Shown here: one piece after another, positions 7,202-14,105 of the stretch
Numbering within the stretch: position 1 is the stretch's first letter
How the letters are laid out: each line of letters begins with the position of its first letter
From: Jiangella aurantiaca
GTDB lineage: Bacteria; Actinomycetota; Actinomycetes; Jiangellales; Jiangellaceae
DNA length: 32,095 nucleotides
NCBI RefSeq assembly: GCF_004349105.1
Contig: NZ_SMLB01000067.1
Coordinates: 1 to 32,095 of the forward strand
Direction: 5' to 3'
The notes under the pieces: model-generated
What the model was told of the DNA's origin: nothing
Databases searched by the model: none
Seen by the model: the letters and a program-made list of their open reading frames with translations, nothing else
Translations under genes and position numbers: made by a program

Positions 7202-8302
7202 TCAGCCGAGCAGCGCCGGCTGGTGGCAGCTGAACAGCGCCCGCCAACCTTCGACCTCGGTGTCGCCGGAGACGACGAGGTCACGACCGCCCGGCAGGAT
7301 GCCGTCGTCGACGATGCGGTTGAGGTCGGTCCAGAAAGCGGCCTGGTCGTGGCCGTGGATCTCGCTCTGGACAGGCCAGTCCGGGATGCCCGCGATCGCT
7401 GTCGTCGCCGTCGCCGCGGCGACCTCTTCGCCGGCGTCGGTGGCGCGGATCCACTCCTCGATCCAGGCGCACCGAGCCTCGTTCTCGACGGTGTAGGACA
7501 GCTGGTGCCGGCTGATGGCGCCGGCCGGCTCGGTGAACGCCAGGCCGTCCGGCAGCGCGGCGCCACCGAGCATCTCCTCGGCGACCGCCACCGCGTCCTC
7601 GGCCCGGATCACGTCGCCGGGCAGTGCGGACAGCCAGGTCCCGGCGTCGACCTGGGTGATCGCCGCGAGCACGTCCGCGTACTCGTCGTCGCTCATCGGT
7701 GAACGCCACGTGAGCATCTCGACCACGAAGTCGTTCTGCTGCCAGATGGTGTTGCGCTCGTCGTCCGGCCAGGTCAGGGTCACGGCCTCGTGGCCGGCCA
7801 CGACGGCCTGGTCGGAGCTGGCGGCGTTCTCCTCGCGGTTGGCGACCATGGCGTCGAAGTCCGCCGATGCGTCCCACCTCAGGTGCAGGTGGTGCTCGCC
7901 GTCGGTGAGCATCATGGTCCCCTCGCCGGGCTCGATCTGGTCGGCGTCCTCGACCCGCCACCCGTTGGCGTCGATCAGCAGCCGCGGGGTCTGGTCGGCC
8001 ATCTCAAGCGCCTCGGTGGCCCAGACGACGCGGTCGCGATCGCCCTGCACGGACACCAGCACGGTCACGCCGACGGCTGCCGCGGCAGCCACTCCGACGA
8101 GCCGGACCAGGCGTCGGGCATTGCGGCGCGGTCGCCGGCCGTGAGTGGTTCCGGCCGATACCGCTGGGGCGTGCACGGGGGCGGGCTCGGCGAGGATCCG
8201 GGCCAGCAGGTCGGCCTCAGCGGCGCTGCCGGTGAGGGTGGCGATCTCGTCGTCGCTGTGACGCGCGGCCCTGCGAACCAGCGCAGTCATGGGGTCGGTC
8301 AC
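7202..8302 (-). CDS. Membrane-anchored partner (probable anti-sigma factor) of the ECF sigma factor
   Basis: The 366-aa product has a short cytoplasmic N-terminus, a basic stretch (GRRPRRNARRLVR) and one transmembrane helix (LVGVAAAAAVGVTVLVSV) near residues 68-85. A long extracytoplasmic domain of about 280 residues follows and is not recognised. It overlaps the ECF sigma gene by ATGA, the usual arrangement of sigma/anti-sigma pairs, and probably holds the sigma factor until an envelope signal arrives. The N-terminal part has no zinc-binding HxxxCxxC motif, so it is not a ZAS-type anti-sigma factor. The role is therefore inferred from topology and context. The stop abuts the IS256 remnant. 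Confidence 0.65.
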   Translation of the reverse strand: MTDPMTALVRRAARHSDDEIATLTGSAAEADLLARILAEPAPVHAPAVSAGTTHGRRPRRNARRLVRLVGVAAAAAVGVTVLVSVQGDRDRVVWATEALEMADQTPRLLIDANGWRVEDADQIEPGEGTMMLTDGEHHLHLRWDASADFDAMVANREENAASSDQAVVAGHEAVTLTWPDDERNTIWQQNDFVVEMLTWRSPMSDDEYADVLAAITQVDAGTWLSALPGDVIRAEDAVAVAEEMLGGAALPDGLAFTEPAGAISRHQLSYTVENEARCAWIEEWIRATDAGEEVAAATATTAIAGIPDWPVQSEIHGHDQAAFWTDLNRIVDDGILPGGRDLVVSGDTEVEGWRALFSCHQPALLG

Positions 8303-8880
8303 GATTCCTCCTGGTCGTCGTCGGTACGGGGTCCGGTCCAGCCGAGCGCTTCGAGCTCGGTGCGCAGCCGTTGGCGGGCGCGCTGCAGCCGGCTGCGCAG
8401 GGTCGACGGCAGCACCATCAGCACGGCGGCCGCCTCGGTAGGGGTCAGGCCCTCCCAGCTGGTCAGCTCGATCAGCTCACGGTCATCGTCGTCGAGGCGC
8501 GCCAGGGCGGCCCGGACCATCTCGACCTCGGGTCCGCCGTCGGGCCGGTCGCCCCGCGCCTGCGTGGTGAGGTGGTCACGCAGCCGGCCCGCCAGCACTG
8601 ATCGGCGCCGGTCACCCCGGGTGTGGTTGGCCAGCACGCGCCGGGCGACGCCGTACAGCCAGAGCCGGGCGTCGTCGCCGGCGGGCACCTCGTCGATGCG
8701 CCGCCAGGCGACCATGAAGGTGTCGGCGATGACGTCGGCCGCGTCATCGGCGACGTCGACCCGGCGCAGCGCGTACGCGAGCACCGTCGACGAGTGGGCG
8801 GTGAACAGGGCCTCGAAGCGTTGCCGGCGTGAGGCCAGATGGTAGTCGACGGGGTCGGGGGCTCGAGTGGTCGCTGCCAC
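8299..8880 (-). CDS. ECF-subfamily RNA polymerase sigma factor
   Basis: The 193-aa protein has the two-domain ECF layout. Region 2 covers residues about 18-90, with FEALFTAHSSTVLAYALRRV for core binding and DTFMVAWRRIDEVP plus ARLWLYGVARRVLANH for -10 recognition. A variable linker follows. Region 4 covers about 125-180, with LDDDDRELIELTSWEGLTPT and AAAVLMVLPSTLRSRLQRAR as the -35 helix-turn-helix. The GTG start at 8880 opens a family-length protein. It is co-transcribed with the membrane protein downstream (4-bp overlap), presumably its regulator. A hairpin or palindrome lies just upstream. Confidence 0.9.
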   Translation of the reverse strand: MAATTRAPDPVDYHLASRRQRFEALFTAHSSTVLAYALRRVDVADDAADVIADTFMVAWRRIDEVPAGDDARLWLYGVARRVLANHTRGDRRRSVLAGRLRDHLTTQARGDRPDGGPEVEMVRAALARLDDDDRELIELTSWEGLTPTEAAAVLMVLPSTLRSRLQRARQRLRTELEALGWTGPRTDDDQEES

Positions 8881-8887
8881 GGTTTCC

Positions 8888-8916
8888 CTCTCTACACGGG
8901 ACGTTGACGTAGAGAG
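8888..8916. promoter_or_regulatory. Inverted repeat before the ECF sigma gene
   Basis: CTCTCTAC (8888-8895) and GTAGAGAG (8909-8916) form a perfect 8-bp inverted repeat 7 bp upstream of the sigma start. It is either a 5' UTR hairpin or an operator. The minus strand within it reads GTCAACGTCCCGTGTAGA, somewhat like an ECF promoter with an AAC core, so autoregulation is possible. Confidence 0.4.
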
Positions 8917-9019
8917 ATGTCCGGGGCCGCCCGCTGCGTCCCAAGCGGAGCCTGGTCGGCGCGCGCAGCACCGCGTCCGCGCCCGCCAGAGTCTCTCTGA
9001 CCAGCCGCATCGCAGGTTG

Positions 9020-9058
9020 TGGAGCCGCCGGGAGTCGAACCCGGGTCATCCGATTTGT
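9020..9058 (-). tRNA. Orphan 3' half of a tRNA (attachment-site remnant)
   Basis: On the minus strand the sequence forms the 3' strand of an anticodon stem (ATCGG), a 5-nt variable loop, a perfect T-arm (CCGGG TTCGACT CCCGG), the acceptor strand CGGCTCC and discriminator A. No D-arm or 5' acceptor strand (expected GGAGCCG) precedes it, and the 5' anticodon stem is not complementary. The break falls in the anticodon loop, the usual crossover place of tRNA-targeting integrases. The parent tRNA is uncertain; a GAC anticodon is possible. Confidence 0.6.
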
Positions 9059-9179
9059 CAATGATCGCTGAGGTGGGTCGATAGCGGGGTCAACGTTGGC
9101 CCCGACGCCTTGAGCCTCAGACACGTCCGTGGGCGGTGGCGACGCGAGCCTCTGCGGCCCGGTCGCGTGAACTCGCTGA

Positions 9180-9575
9180 TCACCGAGTGACGTTGCGTCG
9201 CTGACGACCGTAGAGCTCAGCCAACGCGGCAGCGTCGCGCTCCGTCCGACGGGCAGCGAAGCGGCCCTCCTCGACCCAATCGGCAAGCTCAAGGTCCATC
9301 TCTTCGGTGCCCACTGCGCGGACCAGGAACCCTGCCGCGATAAGAGCGATGCCACCGTCGTAACGAGCCCTCGCCGACCAGAGGCCCGCCATGTGTCCGG
9401 CCACCTGAGTGAGGATGTCCACGCGGCCATCAGCGAGCGCGCGCAACTCCGACGCGGCGTCGTCCGGAGTCGCCCCATCGAATGCTGCACGTCGAGCTGA
9501 GGCGTCGAGCTTGGCCGCCAGGATCTTGTCAGGGTCGGGTCTACGTCCACGTGCCACAGCCCAAGTCTCGAACAT
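9180..9575 (-). CDS. Hypothetical protein
   Basis: This 131-aa frame has the GC-rich third positions of a real gene and encodes a soluble, mostly helical, charged protein (WAVARGRRPDPDKILAAKLD, then many Ala/Arg/Glu residues). I recognise no domain. The ATG at 9575 is chosen. A GTG at 9590 is possible, and the frame stays open to 9749, but that extension is of low quality and overlaps an inverted repeat. It lies between the orphan tRNA 3' half and the two-gene module, so it may belong to the decayed element. Confidence 0.5.
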   Translation of the reverse strand: MFETWAVARGRRPDPDKILAAKLDASARRAAFDGATPDDAASELRALADGRVDILTQVAGHMAGLWSARARYDGGIALIAAGFLVRAVGTEEMDLELADWVEEGRFAARRTERDAAALAELYGRQRRNVTR

Positions 9576-9940
9576 GCGTTCGATGATCACAAGGGCTTGC
9601 CCACTTGGCCCAGAAGGTCCCGGGTGCGCGACCCGGGTCAGACGGCGGTCCCGCCAGATGCAGGCCTCCGCCCGTCCGCAGGGATCGGGCGTATGGCCTC
9701 TCATGAGATCATCTGGCGGGACAGCCGTTCCGAATCTAGGGGCTGCCATTGAGCCAGGGGTAGGGGCCAGTCTCGACTGCGACCGCCAATATCACGGGCT
9801 TGGCGGCCGGAAGTGCTCGTCGGCGAACCTGGCAAATGCAAGTGCTTCGGACGCCGGTAGTCCCGCTCTTGCTGCGATGGCGAAGCCCATCGAGGCCATC
9901 GGCCCCGCGTCTTGAAGAAGCGAACGGAGATCTTCGACAC
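9576..9940. other. Non-coding stretch with inverted repeats
   Basis: No convincing gene is seen. A 13-bp inverted repeat, GTCCCGCCAGATG (9648-9660) and CATCTGGCGGGAC (9710-9722), flanks about 50 bp. A CCCGGGT/ACCCGGGT pair lies at 9619-9638. The function is unknown; possibilities are a plasmid-type cis site or simply promoter elements. Confidence 0.4.
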
Positions 9941-10276
9941 CTATGCGGTCGGCGGGTGCTGATCGTCCTTCCTTCGTCGTGCACCGTCAAGATCGCGTGC
10001 CCGGCTGGCGGCATCGACGAGCGCTGCAGCGATGTCGGGCACGTACGGGGCCGCGAACAGGTACCCGGCGGTCGAGGCCCACGGCGTGGTGATGGTCAGC
10101 TCGACACACACCGACGAGTGCGGCTGGACCCGTTGCGCGACGTTCACGCCGACCAGGCCGGAACCACGGATCCCGCCGTTCACCGACGCAAGGTACTTGC
10201 GGTGGACGGCATGGCTGCCGGTTTCGTCACACCACTTCACTTGGCAGTCCGCGTTGCGGTCGTCGGCGGCGGTCAC
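9941..10276 (-). CDS. Unknown protein, second gene of the duplicated two-gene module (left copy)
   Basis: The 111-aa product is about half identical to the product of 24131-24448. Shared blocks are VKWCDETGSHAVHRKYLASV, AQRVQPHSSVCVELT and TTPWASTAGYLFAAPYV. The conserved N-terminal pattern CxVKWCDETGxHAVHRKY, with two Cys and two His, could bind a metal, but no known family is recognised. It overlaps the upstream gene by ATGA, so the two are translationally coupled. It is the last recognisable gene of the left copy. No toxin-antitoxin pair follows, unlike in the right copy. Confidence 0.7.
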   Translation of the reverse strand: MTAADDRNADCQVKWCDETGSHAVHRKYLASVNGGIRGSGLVGVNVAQRVQPHSSVCVELTITTPWASTAGYLFAAPYVPDIAAALVDAASRARDLDGARRRKDDQHPPTA

Positions 10277-10800
10277 GAGTGGGCCTCCCGCTCGCGGTAG
10301 ATCGTGCGCAGATCGCTGATCACGGACTCCATGTCCGTCAGCGACAGCCGGGCGGCGTCCATCGCGGCCTCGGCGCGGTCGACCTTCTCCCGATGCGCGG
10401 CCGCCGCCAGAGCTTCACCGTCCTGGCCGTACAGGAGGCCAGGCGACAGCAGCTCGATACCGCCGCCGCGCTGCTCGCACAGGTCGTTCAACCGCGCGCT
10501 GATCTCGGCATCGGTCGCGCCCGGCAGCCAGCGGTTGCGCACCTCGTCCAGCAGACGTGGGGTCCACATCGCCGCCTGCGCCACGTCTGCGATCTCCAAC
10601 AACGCCCGGGCGAGCTGGCGGGCCTCCTTGACGTTCATGAAGAACCCGGCGCGCTGGCCGTCGCTGTCTTCCGGCGTGATCGTCACATCGATCTCAGCGT
10701 TGCCGCGCAACAGATGCGCCACCATCTCACCGACCGACTCGTCGACGAACGGCGCACGGGTGATGATCTCTCGCTTGTCGGGTTCCGGTACCTTCACCAT
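10273..10800 (-). CDS. Unknown protein, first gene of the duplicated two-gene module (left copy)
   Basis: The 175-aa product is paralogous to that of 24445-24996. The N-terminal block KREIITRAPFVDESVGEMVA, the following DVTITPEDS and the spacing of later helices (LARALLEIADVAQAAMWTPR; TDAEISARLNDLCEQRGGGI) are shared. It looks soluble, with a beta-rich first third and a helical, charged C-terminus that may form a coiled coil. No known domain is recognised. GGGAGAG precedes the ATG. A conserved hairpin lies in its leader. Confidence 0.7.
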   Translation of the reverse strand: MVKVPEPDKREIITRAPFVDESVGEMVAHLLRGNAEIDVTITPEDSDGQRAGFFMNVKEARQLARALLEIADVAQAAMWTPRLLDEVRNRWLPGATDAEISARLNDLCEQRGGGIELLSPGLLYGQDGEALAAAAHREKVDRAEAAMDAARLSLTDMESVISDLRTIYREREAHS

Positions 10801-11171
10801 GGGTCTCTCCCTGCGTGTTCAGGTTGGGATCAAGTCCCCGGCCCGGTGCTCACAACACCGGCCGGGGGCGACTGGGGGATGAGGTCGACCAGGCAGCCTG
10901 GCGGACCACGCGCCGTCGACCCTGCCATGTGTCCGCCCTGTCTGATATGCCGATGCGCGGGCGGCCATGCACAACAACGCCCCTGCTGCACGGCCGCCAA
11001 GTCCCCGTGCCGGAACCGGAACCCCGTTGCGGCAACTCGGCACGGGGGCGCAGCGGGTGCACAGAGCCTGACCGCATGCGGCGTGCAATATACGTGCGAT
11101 ACGGACCGGCGAATCAGGGGTAGTCGCGGTCTCTCACGGTCAACCAGCGCCGGATATTCGCACTGGTCAGT
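10801..11171. other. Leader and end region of the left module, no gene seen
   Basis: This stretch corresponds to 24997-25279 at the right end: the conserved hairpin lies near the module start and TCACGGTCAAC occurs shortly before the att repeat in both. The middle part has diverged. No believable gene is present. Confidence 0.5.
10836..10867 (-). promoter_or_regulatory. Conserved leader hairpin, left copy
   Basis: CCCCGGCCCGGTG (10836-10848) and CACCGGCCGGGG (10856-10867) pair with one bulge around a 7-nt loop, about 35 bp upstream of the module start. Both arms and the preceding GGGATCAAGT are identical in the right copy, while the loop differs. This argues for selected structure such as a leader terminator, attenuator or protein site. 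Confidence 0.55.
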
Positions 11172-11219
11172 GGGTGGACAGGGGCGGGTTCGATCCGCCG
11201 ACCTTCCGCTTTTCAGGCG
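11172..11219. repeat. Left attachment site (48-bp att core)
   Basis: Bases 11172-11219 are identical to 25280-25327. They correspond to the tRNA-Phe 3' half from the anticodon arm to the discriminator base and a few bases beyond. Here no 5' half of the tRNA follows, so this is the orphan copy. Confidence 0.9.
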
Positions 11220-11244
11220 CAAGCAAAACCGCAGGTAGACGGCC

Positions 11245-11261
11245 ATGATCACGGTGATCAT
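11245..11261. promoter_or_regulatory. Palindrome between att and int
   Basis: ATGATCAC-G-GTGATCAT is a perfect 17-nt palindrome located between the left att core and the integrase stop. It may terminate int transcription or be an arm-type site for integrase or Xis. Either role is inferred from position. Confidence 0.4.
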
Positions 11262-11284
11262 GCCCCACGCGTGCCCCATGTCCG

Positions 11285-12412
11285 TCACCCCTCCCTGGTC
11301 CTCGTCGGCATGATCTGGGTGCTGTTCGCCCGATGCGCCAGCTCGCTCAACGCCTTGGCGACCTCGGCGTCACGGCCGTCCAGAGCGTGAAGGTACCGGT
11401 TGGCCGCCGCCGTCGACGAGTGTCCGAGCCGCTTCTTGAGGTCCGCGAGCGTGGCGCCGGCGGCCGCCGCGAGGCTCTGCCCGGTGTGCCGCAGGTCATG
11501 GAACGCGATGTCGACGCCGACCTTGGTCCGAGCCCGGACGAACGCCTGGTAGACGGCGTTGCCCCGCATCTGCTTGCCGTCTCGGCCGACGAAGAACCAC
11601 TCAGAGCCGGCCCACCGGTCGGCATGCTGGACCAGGAAGGTCAGCACGTGCGGCGGCACCGCGATCTCACGCTTGCCAGCCGGTGTCTTGGGCTCCTTGT
11701 TGTACCGCACCGGCGACTCCAGCAGCTCGACGTGGTTCTCGCGCACCCACACCGTGCCTTTGGTCAGGTTCACGTCCTCGCGCCGCATCGCACAGACCTC
11801 GCCCCGGCGTAACGCGCACCAGGCGGCCAGCACGACGGCGGCGCGGTAGCGCTCCGGGCTGATGGTCGTGATCAGCTCTGCCACCTGCTGGGGCGTGGCG
11901 ATCTTGCGTTCACGGGACTTGACCGAGCTGGCGCCGGGGATCATGCACGGGTTGCGCGTAATCGCGTCGTCCCGGACAGCAGCGTTCATGACCGCCCGGA
12001 GGAACCGGTAGGACTGCGCGATGGAAGTCTTACCGCCGGTGCCTCTGATGGCGTTGGAGTACCACGACCGCACGACCGGCGGTGTGATCGCGACCAACGG
12101 GACATCCAACAACGTGACCATGTGGAGGCGCATGTTCCGCCGGCACGTCTCGGCCCAGCGCTGCCCCACGTCTGGGTTGTCGGTGAGGTAGGCCTCGGCG
12201 TACTCCTGGAACGTCCGCCGTCCCAGCTGATCGTCGAGCCAGGTACCGCGGCTGATGTCGGCCCTGACCCGCGCCAACCAGCGATCAGCGTCGGTCTTGG
12301 TGCCGAACGTGTCGGGCGCGTTCTGCCGGCGGCCGTTGGGGCCGATGAACGAGGCCTGGAAACGGCCGGACGGCAGCTTGCGCACCTTGCCGAACGGGCG
12401 CCGGCCGGCCAT
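11285..12412 (-). CDS. int: Tyrosine-family site-specific integrase of the AICE
   Basis: The 375-aa protein is a tyrosine recombinase that integrates and excises the element at tRNA-Phe. An N-terminal arm-binding domain is rich in basic residues (GKVRKLPSGRFQASFIGPNG). A SAM-like core-binding domain follows (about residues 60-150). The catalytic domain has Arg I in ALRRGEVCAMR (near 202), HDLRHT (His 305, Arg 308), LGHSS (His 331) and the nucleophile Tyr 340 in NRYLHAL. The ATG at 12412 overlaps the xis stop (ATGA). An upstream in-frame start at 12439 is less likely. It is the last gene of the leftward operon and lies 65 bp from the att core. Confidence 0.95.
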   Translation of the reverse strand: MAGRRPFGKVRKLPSGRFQASFIGPNGRRQNAPDTFGTKTDADRWLARVRADISRGTWLDDQLGRRTFQEYAEAYLTDNPDVGQRWAETCRRNMRLHMVTLLDVPLVAITPPVVRSWYSNAIRGTGGKTSIAQSYRFLRAVMNAAVRDDAITRNPCMIPGASSVKSRERKIATPQQVAELITTISPERYRAAVVLAAWCALRRGEVCAMRREDVNLTKGTVWVRENHVELLESPVRYNKEPKTPAGKREIAVPPHVLTFLVQHADRWAGSEWFFVGRDGKQMRGNAVYQAFVRARTKVGVDIAFHDLRHTGQSLAAAAGATLADLKKRLGHSSTAAANRYLHALDGRDAEVAKALSELAHRANSTQIMPTRTREG

Positions 12413-12681
12413 CAGCTCACCGCCCGGCCGGCGTGCCAACGGACTTCGGTCGGTTCAACGGTGCCAGCAGCGATGAACGCGGCGAGTGCGGACAAGGGGA
12501 TGCGGACGTGGTGGCCGCCGACCTTGACGAAGCGGATGCGCCGTTCGGCGATGAGCCGCCGAGGAAACCGCGATGTGGTGCCGAGAATCTCGGCGGCCTC
12601 ATCGACGGTCAACAGCCGATCCATGGTGAGGGTCCTTCCGTGAGACTGCGGATCTTCCTGCTGGGTGGTGGCCTCGCTCAT
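12412..12681 (-). CDS. xis: Excisionase, winged-helix DNA-binding protein
   Basis: The 89-aa protein contains a MerR-like/excisionase helix-turn-helix: LLTVDEAAEILGTTSRFPRR, then LIAERRIRFVKVGGHHVRIP (about residues 23-62), with the wing typical of the excisionase DNA-binding fold. Xis of AICEs binds near the att sites and steers the integrase towards excision. It overlaps rep upstream (ATGA at 12678-12681) and int downstream (ATGA), so rep, xis and int are translationally coupled, as in pSAM2. Confidence 0.9.
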   Translation of the reverse strand: MSEATTQQEDPQSHGRTLTMDRLLTVDEAAEILGTTSRFPRRLIAERRIRFVKVGGHHVRIPLSALAAFIAAGTVEPTEVRWHAGRAVS

Positions 12682-14105
12682 GTCGTCGAGGCCTCGTCGG
12701 CGCGACGGATGCGGGCGAGGTTGGCCGAGCGTGTGGCGTTGGCTGCGGTCGCGGTGTCGAGGTAGCTGCGTCCGGCGTAGCGCCACTCGCCGATGACGAC
12801 GGTTGTCGCCGTGGTGTCGTCGTCGGCCTGGTCGAGGTCGAGCACGTCCCGCACGTCGGCGTCCGTGGCGAGCTGGGCGCGCCGCTGTCGCCACTGCCGA
12901 CGGGCTGAGCGGAGCGCGCCGAAGGTGACGGAGTAGGCGCGGGACTTGGTGATGGGGTGGCCGCGGTAGCCGAGGGTGGCGTAGCGGTCCTTCAAGCGCT
13001 GGTAGTCGTCGTGGATGGGGACGAGCTGCTGTGCGGCTTTGATGAGCCGTACGGCGTGCGGGGTGGCGCCGTGCTTGGCGGCGTGGCGGGCGCTGTAGAG
13101 CTTCCCTGCGACGGGGAGCCCGAAGTCCTCGGTCGACTTGGTCAGGTACTTGGCGAGGTAGGCGGCGACCTGGTGCGGGTGCGCCGGGCCGTCGTGGTTG
13201 TCGCGGCCGGCGTCGGGGGTGATGGTGCGCAGGTCGAGCTGACGGCCCCACCGCAACCTGAGCGTCTGCCCGCCGGGGATCGGGACGTCCTTGTGCGCGT
13301 GCGTCGCGGCATGCCGTACCGCCTCCTCGAGGTCCGTCACGGTGAGGCCGAGTCCTGGCGCCGTGGCCGGGCCGTCGGGTCCGTCGAGGCGGATGACGAC
13401 ATGGAAGTGCACGACGCCCCGCGCTTGGAACTCGGTGACCTTCGTGTAGGAGACCTTGGCCGCCTTCGTGAACGCCTTCATCGAGACGCCGGCGGCGCGG
13501 GCGAGGCGGCGACGCAGCGCCATGGTCAAGTACCGCCACAGCTGCGGCGCCCACCACTGCCACGCGGCGTGGGCGGTGTAGTCGTAGCACTCGAAGCACA
13601 ACGGTTGCCCGACCTGCGGGTCGTCGGCGTCGTGCCGGCGCACACACGACAGCGGCCGGCCGTGCGGGCAGCGCGGCTTGTCTCGTCGCGCCCGGCACGG
13701 CGACGTGCGGCCGTTCGTGGGGCGGGTGTGGCGGTGAACGGCCCCGAACGACGGCGCGGTGAAGGTGGCGAACGTCGCCGGATGCTGCGCCACCGTCTCG
13801 GGGATGGTCTTGCCGCCGGCCAGGCCGCAGGACAGCAGGTGCCACGCGTCGCCCTTGTACTCACGGCTGCAGGACGGGCAGACCGCGGCGCGACGGTTGC
13901 CGCAGCGGACGTAGGTGTGCCCGTCCGGTTCGTCGTCGGAGGAGTAGGTGCGCACGACCTCACCCGTCCCGGCATGGATGGTGGTGGACGAGCCGGTGAG
14001 CCGGATGGGGTTGGTGCAGCCGCGGGCCTGCTGGCCGGCGCGGGAGTGGGACAGCGACGCCAGCTGGAAGACCAGCTCGGTGTGCGCCGGTGCGTGCACG
14101 CTCAC
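12678..14105 (-). CDS. RepSA-like rolling-circle replication initiator
   Basis: This 475-aa protein is close to the length of RepSA of pSAM2 and starts with GTG overlapping the translocase stop (GTGA). It has zinc-binding Cys clusters (CGNRRAAVCPSC near 68-79; CFEC at 170-173) and the metal-binding HUH motif in VVHFHVVIRL (His 233 and 235). A Tyr-containing helix, VAAYLAKYLTKS, fits the nicking tyrosine. RepSA-type proteins nick a double-strand origin, usually within or beside the rep gene, to start replication of the excised circle. Frames on the opposite strand here are shadows. The long open frame beyond 14105 is also a GC-rich shadow of the translocase. Confidence 0.9.
   Translation of the reverse strand: MSVHAPAHTELVFQLASLSHSRAGQQARGCTNPIRLTGSSTTIHAGTGEVVRTYSSDDEPDGHTYVRCGNRRAAVCPSCSREYKGDAWHLLSCGLAGGKTIPETVAQHPATFATFTAPSFGAVHRHTRPTNGRTSPCRARRDKPRCPHGRPLSCVRRHDADDPQVGQPLCFECYDYTAHAAWQWWAPQLWRYLTMALRRRLARAAGVSMKAFTKAAKVSYTKVTEFQARGVVHFHVVIRLDGPDGPATAPGLGLTVTDLEEAVRHAATHAHKDVPIPGGQTLRLRWGRQLDLRTITPDAGRDNHDGPAHPHQVAAYLAKYLTKSTEDFGLPVAGKLYSARHAAKHGATPHAVRLIKAAQQLVPIHDDYQRLKDRYATLGYRGHPITKSRAYSVTFGALRSARRQWRQRRAQLATDADVRDVLDLDQADDDTTATTVVIGEWRYAGRSYLDTATAANATRSANLARIRRADEASTT

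Noticed and set aside
8867..9064. Short frame ending in RRESNPGHPICQ
   Set aside because: Typical spurious translation across a tRNA T-arm on the opposite strand; explained by the orphan tRNA half.
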